In this document: positions 1 to 4,574 of the stretch, in pieces
Numbering within the stretch: position 1 is the first letter of the stretch
Layout: every line of letters starts with the position of its first letter
Source of the DNA: Scytonema sp. UIC 10036
Lineage (GTDB): Bacteria; Cyanobacteriota; Cyanobacteriia; Cyanobacteriales; Nostocaceae
DNA length: 6,529 bases
Assembly: GCF_009725235.1 (NCBI RefSeq)
Contig: NZ_WJFC01000358.1
Span: forward strand, 1-6,529
Reading direction: 5' to 3'
Made by a program: the position numbers and the translations under genes
The notes under the pieces: generated by a model
What the model saw: only the letters and a program-made list of their open reading frames with translations
Told to the model about the DNA's origin: nothing
Database searches by the model: none

Positions 1-510
1 ATATTCAAAAATAGTAATATATTCTATGATTTTGATGTTTAGTTAAATGAGTAGGTAGGGCTTTATCCTTACCTACTCCTCTGAGAAACCAATACAAAAA
101 GAACCTTAAAATGTTAAGTAACGTAAAATGAAAACCAAATTGTATTTATAATTTATTTAAAAAAACTTTCATTATTTACGAAACGAGCCTATTTGGATCT
201 GACACTGCGTTCTATATATTTTTCTGACCAAAAAGTAGAAATTTTTAAGAAATAGCACTATAAATAAAACAAAACACGTCATCTTTTTTTATGAGATTTT
301 TTTAAGAAACATTTCTTAAAAAGAATTAACTTTCCTTCAAGTAAGTGCTGGCAAATATTCAATATTTTTTGGAGTCAAAGTTAGGCTAATGATTTTAGCA
401 ACTATTACTTCAATTTCTTGTAGTTATCTGTAGGATTGCAACATAGCTTTCTAAAAATGACTGGCATTTTTCATCAATTTATGAATTGCAGAAACAGGAG
501 TTAAAAATTT
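1..510. other. A+T-rich non-coding leader region
   Basis: I see no convincing gene here on either strand. Three inverted repeats are visible. The first is a 9-bp perfect stem, GAGTAGGTA at 49-57 and TACCTACTC at 70-78, with a 12-nt loop and no T-run; it may be the remains of a terminator for a gene to the left. The second is a near-perfect A+T palindrome at 299-322, listed separately. The third is AAAAATG at 453-459 pairing with CATTTTT at 465-471 around a 5-nt loop, which lies in the presumed leader of the gene at 511. No clear -35/-10 pair stands out, although promoters in such A+T-rich DNA are hard to call by eye. Confidence 0.7.
299..322. repeat. A+T palindrome TTTTTAAGAAA-CA-TTTCTTAAAAA
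   Basis: The two arms, 299-309 and 312-322, are 11-bp perfect reverse complements separated by only CA. A direct copy of the left arm, TTTTTAAGAAA, also occurs at 242-252, so the motif is present three times within about 80 bases. The two-base centre favours a dimeric protein site over an RNA hairpin, but in A+T-rich DNA chance is a real alternative. Confidence 0.4.
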
Positions 511-864
511 ATGAAAACAGTTGTCAATTTAACAGAACAATCCGTCATAAAAGAAATTGAAAGCATTTTAGACAATTATCCCTATTATCCTTATCAACAG
601 GCTTTTGCTATTCCAGACTTACGACAAGAACTAATAGCTTACGTTCTCAGCCGGATTCCTTGCCTTTACAAAGCAGTTGAACCAGAAAAAGCTTATTGGT
701 CAAGCTATAAGTTACGCCGTCAGCCATTAGAGCAGCAACTCCATCTAGAGAATTTGATTCAACAAGGTATATTTTCTATCTTTCATGAAAAATCGGATTG
801 GGTAAGCCATCATTTATGTGAAACAGTCAAACCCGATTGTGAACCATCTCATTGGTTTGGCTAA
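511..864 (+). CDS. small ComFB-like protein
   Basis: This 117-residue soluble protein has no signal peptide or membrane segment. The start is well supported: AGGAG at 496-500 lies 10 nt before the ATG. The stretch at residues about 33-57 (IPDLRQELIAYVLSRIP, then LYKAVE) resembles the core of the late-competence ComFB family, which has a helix with a D-x-x-x-x-A-x-x-L pattern ending in a proline and a Tyr-Val strand. The cysteines found in classical Bacillus ComFB are absent here. From family knowledge, some cyanobacterial ComFB-type proteins bind cyclic di-nucleotides and affect motility or cell size; I only infer that for this one. The C-terminal half (about 75-117) has a helical stretch, LEQQLHLENLIQQGIFSIF, then a WVSHHL motif and an ending PSHWFG. 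The gene stands alone and converges on the operon at 962-1516. The reading frame is secure; the family name is moderate. Confidence 0.85.
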   Translation: MKTVVNLTEQSVIKEIESILDNYPYYPYQQAFAIPDLRQELIAYVLSRIPCLYKAVEPEKAYWSSYKLRRQPLEQQLHLENLIQQGIFSIFHEKSDWVSHHLCETVKPDCEPSHWFG

Positions 865-875
865 AGGAATTAGGA

Positions 876-958
876 ATTATGAATGATGAATGATGAATTA
901 TGAATGATAAATTATGAAAAAAATTATAATTCATAATTTATCATTCATAATTCATAAT
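876..958. repeat. heptamer STRR-type repeats forming a 26-bp hairpin
   Basis: From 876 to 917 there are six tandem seven-base units: ATTATGA, ATGATGA, ATGATGA, ATTATGA, ATGATAA, ATTATGA. Their reverse complement follows at 930-958 in the opposite orientation. The arms 893-918 and 930-955 are perfectly complementary over 26 bp with an 11-nt loop. Short tandemly repeated heptamers are a known class in heterocystous cyanobacteria. The element fills the space between two convergent stop codons (864 and 962), so it could act as a two-way terminator, although the stem is almost pure A+T. Confidence 0.85.
893..955. terminator. possible bidirectional terminator hairpin between convergent genes
   Basis: The 26-bp perfect stem (893-918 with 930-955) begins 28 nt after the ComFB-like stop and ends 6 nt before the DUF3140 stop on the other strand. 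The position and symmetry suit a shared terminator. Against this, the stem has very few G-C pairs and lacks the classical G+C stem followed by a U-run. This is an inferred role. Confidence 0.4.
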
Positions 959-961
959 TTT

Positions 962-1291
962 CTAATTTAATGGATCGTGTCCCCAATTCATCAAAGAGTA
1001 ACGCCAACGTGTATGCTCAACATCTCCTTTAGGTTGTTGTGCTAAATGACGGTGAATATAACTGATGACTTTTTTCATGTGCGATATATCGTCATCAGTG
1101 TATTCATCTTTTTTCTTTTGCAATACTTCGACGATGTGTTTACCAGATTTATGTCCAATTGACTCATCGTCTTCTTTCTTCTGCCCAACGGATTGTGATT
1201 CCTCAGTTTCCAGCCAAGCTGTTAGTTCTTTAGCTGTCATATTAACAGAGGAGTGAAATTCGTCGATTACCGATTTGACACTTTGACTCAT
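962..1291 (-). CDS. DUF3140 family protein
   Basis: This 109-residue, charged, soluble protein matches the DUF3140 pattern as I know it. Recognisable landmarks are the N-terminal helix with ELTAWLETEES (about 22-32), the SVGQKK and ESIGHKSGKHIVEVLQKKK block (about 34-61), and the conserved end HMKKVISYIHRHLAQQP, then WRYSLMNWGHDP. No biochemical function is established for the family; relatives are often found beside DUF2945 genes, as here. The start ATG (1289-1291) lies 9 nt after the stop of the upstream gene. Its ribosome binding site GAGGAG (1304-1309) consists of the last two Glu codons of that gene, so the two are almost certainly co-transcribed and probably translationally linked. The low-complexity charged middle (residues about 34-65) may be flexible. 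Confidence 0.93.
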   Translation of the reverse strand: MSQSVKSVIDEFHSSVNMTAKELTAWLETEESQSVGQKKEDDESIGHKSGKHIVEVLQKKKDEYTDDDISHMKKVISYIHRHLAQQPKGDVEHTRWRYSLMNWGHDPLN

Positions 1292-1300
1292 ATCGCTGCA

Positions 1301-1516
1301 TCACTCCTCAATTTTTTCAAGAGCATTAGGTTTGTGAGCAGCTTCTTTTCCTGTTTTGTGACTTTTGACCAAGTACTCAGGATTATCTTTTGAAGCTGCA
1401 ACGTGATGTCCTTTTATCTGTGTAGGTGAAGTCAATTTTTTTTCAACCTCACCAGTAGTTTCACCTCGTGAGGTTTTCCATTGAACCTTGTCGCCTTTTT
1501 TAAATTCGTCTGTCAC
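1301..1516 (-). CDS. DUF2945 (HVA1 / Tudor-like) small protein
   Basis: This 71-residue protein matches the DUF2945 family (also called hypervirulence-associated HVA1, Tudor-like) along its whole length: FKKGDKVQWKTSRGETTGEV (about 5-24), then KKLTSPTQIKGHHVAAS, NPEYLVKSHKTGKEAAHKP and a short acidic end. The family is a small SH3/Tudor-like barrel; its ligand is not settled. The start is GTG (1516-1514), preceded by AGGA (1524-1527) with a 7-nt spacer, which supports it. It is the first gene of a two-gene operon with the DUF3140 protein. Its stop TGA (1301-1303) directly follows the GAGGAG that serves the next gene. The paired occurrence of these two families is known in several bacteria, and a stress-related role is often assumed but unproven. 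Confidence 0.93.
   Translation of the reverse strand: MTDEFKKGDKVQWKTSRGETTGEVEKKLTSPTQIKGHHVAASKDNPEYLVKSHKTGKEAAHKPNALEKIEE
1304..1309 (-). promoter_or_regulatory. ribosome binding site of DUF3140 gene inside the DUF2945 stop region
   Basis: On the minus strand the end of the upstream gene reads GAG GAG TGA. The GAGGAG hexamer is an excellent Shine-Dalgarno sequence 12 nt before the ATG at 1291. Ribosomes ending translation of DUF2945 would cover this site, which suggests coupled translation. Confidence 0.75.
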
Positions 1517-1535
1517 GGGTTTATCCTGTTTGCGT

Positions 1536-1567
1536 TTTATACCCGTTCATTATGTTGTGACTGTCAA
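1536..1567 (-). promoter_or_regulatory. candidate promoter for the DUF2945-DUF3140 operon
   Basis: Reading the minus strand, a perfect TTGACA (1567-1562) is followed by TATAAA (1541-1536). The 20-nt spacer is longer than the usual 16-18, which weakens the call. The -10 candidate ends 19 nt before the GTG start, giving a very short leader that still includes the AGGA site. Confidence 0.35.
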
Positions 1568-1642
1568 AGGAATTCTTCAGCCCCTTGACAGAAAACTTGA
1601 AATATACGTACTACTTGACCACATCGATCGTGAGGGGGTGCA

Positions 1643-1740
1643 AGATCCCCGACTTCTCTCGTTCCCAGCCTCAGGCTGGGAACGAGATGGAGGGTCGGGT
1701 CTTCATTCGCCGACAGCATCCTTTGAGAAGTCAGGGATCT
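1643..1740. repeat. nested inverted-repeat element (non-coding, MITE-like)
   Basis: The outer arms AGATCCCCGACTTCTC (1643-1658) and its complement GAGAAGTCAGGGATCT (1725-1740) differ at one of 16 positions. Inside, 1657-1687 is a perfect 31-base palindrome with arms TCTCGTTCCCAGCCT and AGGCTGGGAACGAGA around a single C. Both motifs resemble repeats I know as scattered in cyanobacterial genomes (from memory, not searched). The nesting suggests one repeat inserted into another. The element is clearly richer in G+C than its surroundings. It has no coding capacity, so if mobile it would need enzymes supplied from elsewhere. Confidence 0.75.
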
Positions 1741-1962
1741 GAGCAACTACAGAGCGCCACTATACTACATAAAAATTAACAATAGAATGCTCTTAAATTA
1801 AAGCCATAATAAATAACATTTTGGCACATTTGTTCGTATCTTCGGGCTTTTACCCAACACAACTCAAGTTTATTCCTAATTTTAGGCTCTAGTGCTTAAT
1901 CATAGCTTTTTATACTTTTCCGTAATTCCACAATTGAACAATAAAATGTAATCCCCTTAATC

Positions 1963-1999
1963 TTTCTATAGAATAATCCGATATACGTATTTCTATAGA
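1963..1999 (+). promoter_or_regulatory. paired TCTATAGA palindromes, candidate operator/promoter
   Basis: TTTCTATAGA occurs twice, at 1963-1972 and 1990-1999, exactly 27 bases apart. Each copy contains the 8-base palindrome TCTATAGA, and a third palindrome, ATACGTAT (1983-1990), sits between them. A -10-like TAGAAT (1969-1974) overlaps the first copy, though no good -35 is found at the right distance. The second copy overlaps the GAGAG ribosome-binding candidate of the gene at 2011. The layout suits a repressor binding on either side of the transcription start. Confidence 0.4.
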
Positions 2000-2010
2000 G
2001 AGATGTCACT

Positions 2011-2823
2011 ATGACTAGAGGAGATCATATTTACGTCAGTTTTTTCTTTGATGGCTTTCCCGTTACTCATCATGGAATTGACTGCGGCGATGGTTACATC
2101 ATTCATTACGATATGCAAAGAGTTTCTATCATTCCTAAACACAGATTTGGAAAGGGCAGAAAAATTCATATAAAAGAGTACGGAAACTGCGGTGCCAATG
2201 ACATTGTCGTGCAACGAGCTAAGAGTAAGTTATATGAGAAGGCATACAACGTTTTTTTTAATAACTGCGAGCATTTTGCTTATTACTGCAAAACAGGTCA
2301 GCACAAAAGCGAGCAAGTGAAAAAGTTTGGTGCAATTAGCGGTGGTGTGGTAGCTGGAAGTATAGTTGGTTTGGGAACACAACTCGCTACTCAGCAAGCA
2401 GCTAAAGTTACAGTGCAAGCTATCAGTCCAATATCACAAACAATTATCAATACAGCAATTCAACAAGCACCCACTGTGGCTGGTAGCACTGCAGGGAGTA
2501 TTGCAGGCTTGGGGAGTTTTGTGAGTAGTGTCACAACGGATTTAGTCGTTAGAAAAGTACTGGAAGATGATGAAAATTTACCCAAACGCGAACGCAATGC
2601 AAGAAAAAATGCCAGACGCGCAGGAAGATTTGCCTCAACAGCAGCAGGGGTTGCAGGAACTCTCGCTGCTGTAGTTGTCGGTGGTAGTAGTGCTGTTGCT
2701 CTTGGTGTTGCTGCACCAGCTATCCTAGGAATAGGAATTGGTTTATTGACTTATTACATAGTAAAAAGCAATCCCGAACGCACGGATGCTTTGTCTCCAG
2801 AAAATCTCACTTTCTCTAACTGA
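2011..2823 (+). CDS. LRAT/NlpC-P60-like (H-box/NC) protein with hydrophobic Gly/Ala-rich tail
   Basis: This 270-residue protein has two parts. Residues 1-100 form a lecithin:retinol acyltransferase-type papain-like domain. GDHIYVSF leads into THHGIDCGDGYIIHY, where His20 and His32 have the 12-residue spacing of the two family histidines, and NNCEHFAYYC (84-93) carries the catalytic Cys86. Such enzymes are thiol acyltransferases, phospholipases or peptidases; the substrate here is unknown. Residues about 106-180 and 207-252 are rich in Gly, Ala and Val with small-residue repeats (GSIVGLG, GSIAGLG), separated by a basic, Arg/Asn-rich linker (about 182-206). They look like membrane-inserting glycine-zipper segments. 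There is no signal peptide, so the catalytic domain would start in the cytoplasm. The weak GAGAG site (1998-2002) lies 8 nt before the ATG. The gene stands alone. The domain call is strong; the role is not known. Confidence 0.9.
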   Translation: MTRGDHIYVSFFFDGFPVTHHGIDCGDGYIIHYDMQRVSIIPKHRFGKGRKIHIKEYGNCGANDIVVQRAKSKLYEKAYNVFFNNCEHFAYYCKTGQHKSEQVKKFGAISGGVVAGSIVGLGTQLATQQAAKVTVQAISPISQTIINTAIQQAPTVAGSTAGSIAGLGSFVSSVTTDLVVRKVLEDDENLPKRERNARKNARRAGRFASTAAGVAGTLAAVVVGGSSAVALGVAAPAILGIGIGLLTYYIVKSNPERTDALSPENLTFSN

Positions 2824-3153
2824 AAGAGTCTCAATATGGTAGCAATTATAAAAGAAAAAATTGCCCTCCTAAAATCTGAAAATGAATAATTACTGCGAGT
2901 ATTTATAAAAAATTTGGAGCGAATATAAAGGGTGCATCCCATTTTAATAAATTGCTCTCAAGATAGAATTCTAGAGTTATACAAACCAAGTCCGTCTGTG
3001 CGGACTAACGGAAGATTGAGGTTCTTAAACCTGAGTAGATGGGTTTTACTTGTGTAGCCACAAATTCTATTTATAACGCTTGCTTATTGACACTGAAGCT
3101 TTCCTATAAAGATGCTCTGACCCTACTTTATATTTAAAATATCTTCATTTTAT
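2824..3153. other. gene-free region after the LRAT-like gene
   Basis: No credible gene is visible. A weak hairpin, GCAATT at 2842-2847 with AATTGC at 2859-2864, follows the LRAT-like stop but lacks a T-run. A decayed repeat lies at 2989-3070. The rest, including the 80 bases downstream of the minus-strand cassette, is A+T-rich without a recognisable terminator. Confidence 0.65.
2989..3070. repeat. decayed cyanobacterial intergenic repeat with two small hairpins
   Basis: AGTCCG (2989-2994) pairs with CGGACT (3001-3006), and AAACC (3027-3031) pairs with GGTTT (3042-3046). The latter is followed by TTGTGTAGCCACAAATTC-like sequence. The combination resembles a worn copy of a repeat widespread in Nostocales intergenic regions, in which a CCGCCTGCGCGG-type hairpin precedes TTTGTGTAGCCGCG. 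This comparison is from memory and no search was made. Confidence 0.4.
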
Positions 3154-3513
3154 TTAAGAGTTTTTTCGATTGCAAACCAATGGGCTGTGTTTGTATTCTT
3201 TATATACAGCAGATTTCATCTTAGTAAGGTACAGTTGGACGGTCAGGGATGTTGGATATTTTTGACGTGCTTTTTGAGCAGCTACTTCCTCATTTGGATC
3301 GATAAAATAATCTCCAGTGTTTGGCTCAATGATAATAAACCAGTTGTAATAGTCTACTAAGAGTTGAGAAGAAACTTTGTCAAATAATTGACGAGCTTTT
3401 TGACAACGTGGCTGCTTTTCACTTTCCCTTTTGGCTAACTCTTCTAACGGTATAGAATATTCTGGAAATCTTCTCCTTTGGCTACGAAGGCGAATTGGTT
3501 TTGTTTGAGTCAT
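3154..3513 (-). CDS. unknown small protein, paralogue of the gene at 3896-4213
   Basis: This is the third gene of the minus-strand cassette, starting 17 nt after the protease stop. I chose the ATG at 3513 (119 residues, MTQTKP start) because the paralogue begins identically; an open frame extends further upstream, but it runs back into the protease gene. By hand alignment about 61 of the first 87 residues match the paralogue without gaps, including FPEYSIP (16-22), SSQL, YNWFI-IEP, GDYFI and EEVA-QKARQKYP. The C-terminus (88-119) is different: the paralogue ends in RLNESGTCGRI, while this one continues as a basic tail (KMKSAVYKEYKH). That points to divergence or replacement of the end after duplication. 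No membrane segment or known domain is visible. The family seems restricted mainly to cyanobacteria and commonly sits beside such proteases (from memory). Function unknown. Confidence 0.85.
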   Translation of the reverse strand: MTQTKPIRLRSQRRRFPEYSIPLEELAKRESEKQPRCQKARQLFDKVSSQLLVDYYNWFIIIEPNTGDYFIDPNEEVAAQKARQKYPTSLTVQLYLTKMKSAVYKEYKHSPLVCNRKNS

Positions 3514-3530
3514 AACCTGGCTTTTTATCT

Positions 3531-3899
3531 TTATCCCAAAGTTAAAATTCCTGCTGCAAAATTTACAGTTAGTGGCAGAATTTTCAACCACTGTAAGCCT
3601 AATAAAGGTTCAATAATTCCTGTCGCTGATAGAACAGGAATAATATATTCCTGTTCATTGAGTACTACTCTTCCTTCGTAGATGTCAAAAAACTCTTCAC
3701 CACGTACCATCTGCATCGCTCGTTCACTTTCTATCTTTGACCAATCCAAGCTATGGATATCTTGGACATCCAGTACCAGCCAGCCTGTCAAGAAGCCAGT
3801 ATCTAACAATACTTCAAGAGGATATCTTTCTTCATCAGCCGCAATCAGTTCAATTTCAAAAATTAGTTCTCCAATTTCACCGAACCTACCTGAAATCAT
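3531..3899 (-). CDS. clan AA (retropepsin-like) aspartic protease
   Basis: This 122-residue single-domain protein has the length and layout of bacterial retropepsin-like aspartyl proteases. Residues 28-36 (PLEVLLDTG) carry the catalytic triad Asp33-Thr34-Gly35 after a hydrophobic strand. Near the end, EPLLGLQWLKIL (about 97-108) corresponds to the second hydrophobic-Gly motif of the fold, followed by the closing strand AAGILTLG. With one D-T-G it should be active only as a homodimer, as in viral proteases. It has no signal peptide or membrane segment, so it is cytoplasmic. Its ATG (3897-3899) overlaps the TGA of the upstream gene in an ATGA, and no good Shine-Dalgarno sequence precedes it, so translation is probably coupled. 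It sits between two copies of an unknown small protein, which suggests those are partners or substrates; this is inference. The natural target is unknown. Confidence 0.9.
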   Translation of the reverse strand: MISGRFGEIGELIFEIELIAADEERYPLEVLLDTGFLTGWLVLDVQDIHSLDWSKIESERAMQMVRGEEFFDIYEGRVVLNEQEYIIPVLSATGIIEPLLGLQWLKILPLTVNFAAGILTLG

Positions 3900-4213
3900 A
3901 TTCTGCCACAGGTTCCGCTTTCGTTAAGACGCATGATGCCAACCATACCATTAGGATATTTCTGTCGGGCTTTTTGAACAGCTACCTCCTCTTCTGGAGC
4001 GATAAAATAATCTCCACTCTGTGGCTCAATCACAATAAACCAGTTGTAATGGTCTTGTATCAATTGAGAACTGGCTTGTATAAAAATCTCTCGATAACGC
4101 TTCACACGAGCTTGCTTTTCCGCTTCCCGCTTGTCTAACTCTTCCGACGGTATAGAATATTCCGGGAATATTCTGCCTTGCCTACGAAGGCGAGTTGGTT
4201 TTGTTTGAGTCAT
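3896..4213 (-). CDS. unknown small protein, first gene of the protease cassette
   Basis: This 105-residue soluble protein is basic at the N-terminus (MTQTKPTRLRRQGRIFPEYS). A charged helix follows (EELDKREAEKQARVKRYREIF by composition, about 24-44), then a strand-rich part with HYNWFIVIEPQSGDYFI (55-71), EEEVAVQKARQKYP (74-87) and the end RLNESGTCGRI. I recognise the pattern as a conserved cyanobacterial hypothetical family often encoded next to clan AA proteases, but no function is known to me. I chose the ATG at 4213, which matches the paralogue's start, over an upstream TTG at 4255; neither has a clear Shine-Dalgarno site. The stop overlaps the protease start by 4 nt. A paralogue follows the protease. 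It could be an inhibitor, adaptor or substrate of the protease. Confidence 0.87.
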   Translation of the reverse strand: MTQTKPTRLRRQGRIFPEYSIPSEELDKREAEKQARVKRYREIFIQASSQLIQDHYNWFIVIEPQSGDYFIAPEEEVAVQKARQKYPNGMVGIMRLNESGTCGRI

Positions 4214-4400
4214 GGTTTTAGAAACTATAAGTTGATTTGTGGTGACAGTTCTCAACCTATTAAAAAAACTGTCTTTGTTTCGATTTTATCAAATACTCTA
4301 TTCACTGTAGCAATTGTAATTTTTCCAAAAGTACTTGTATGCAAGTAATAAAATGGTTGGCTGACTCCTTTCGGTGCTTCTAAAATCACTATTACATAGG

Positions 4401-4474
4401 CGTAGGGTGGGCAGTGCTAACCGTTCAACGTTGTGCGGCATAGCCCTACCTACGGTTCTAACTACCGTTCTAAC
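4401..4474. repeat. G+C-richer imperfect inverted repeat plus 12-bp direct repeat
   Basis: CGTAGGGTGGGC (4401-4412) and GCCCTACCTACG (4443-4454) are inverted repeats matching at 10 of 12 positions around a 30-nt loop. Directly after, GTTCTAAC occurs at 4455-4462 and again at 4467-4474, a 12-base period. The GTAGGGTGGGC string resembles a repeat common in cyanobacterial intergenic DNA (from memory). It is probably a repeat remnant rather than a gene part. Confidence 0.5.
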
Positions 4475-4535
4475 ATTCGCTTTTCAAAGTCCAACAGCTG
4501 ACAAAAACTGGATTGTATGATATCAGTGTACTGGT

Positions 4536-4566
4536 GTCCTAGATGCATAGCATTTTTCTCTAGGAC
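4536..4566 (+). promoter_or_regulatory. hairpin covering the ribosome binding site of the bestrophin gene
   Basis: GTCCTAGA (4536-4543) and TCTAGGAC (4559-4566) form an 8-bp perfect stem with a 15-nt loop. The only Shine-Dalgarno-like sequence before the ATG at 4575 is AGGAC (4562-4566), 8 nt upstream, and it lies wholly in the 3' arm. Folding would hide it, so translation may be limited or switchable. The effect is inferred. Confidence 0.45.
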
Positions 4567-4574
4567 TATGATAA

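Larger units (their letters stand above)
1517..2010. other. gene-free region between DUF2945 operon and LRAT-like gene
   Basis: No credible coding frame was found; open frames at about 1564-1779 run through the inverted-repeat element and show no protein-like composition. The region contains, in order, a promoter candidate for the minus-strand operon (1536-1567), a nested inverted-repeat element (1643-1740), about 200 bases of plain A+T-rich DNA, and paired palindromes before the gene at 2011. Confidence 0.75.
4214..4574. other. divergent intergenic region before the bestrophin gene
   Basis: This space separates the minus-strand cassette from the plus-strand bestrophin gene, so it must hold both promoters, but I cannot pick a convincing -35/-10 pair for either. 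It contains a G+C-richer repeat remnant at 4401-4474 and a hairpin at 4536-4566. The rest is plain A+T-rich sequence with no coding frame. Confidence 0.6.

Noticed and set aside
876..958. CRISPR array
   Set aside because: The units are seven bases in direct contact with no spacers, and no cas gene is nearby.
1643..1740. Insertion sequence
   Set aside because: At about 100 bases with no transposase and no clear target duplication, it is a non-coding repeat only.
1488..1779. Short open frames on both strands through the inverted-repeat region
   Set aside because: They run across the nested palindrome, show no protein-like composition or family motif, and overlap each other; they are by-products of G+C-richer repeat DNA.
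3514..3591. Upstream extension of the third cassette gene into the protease gene
   Set aside because: The paralogue begins at the same MTQTKP, and the extension lies mostly inside the protease coding sequence.
3737..4138. Plus-strand open frame of 133 codons opposite the protease cassette
   Set aside because: It lies antisense to two genes with clear family motifs and tight operon spacing, and its translation has no recognisable pattern.
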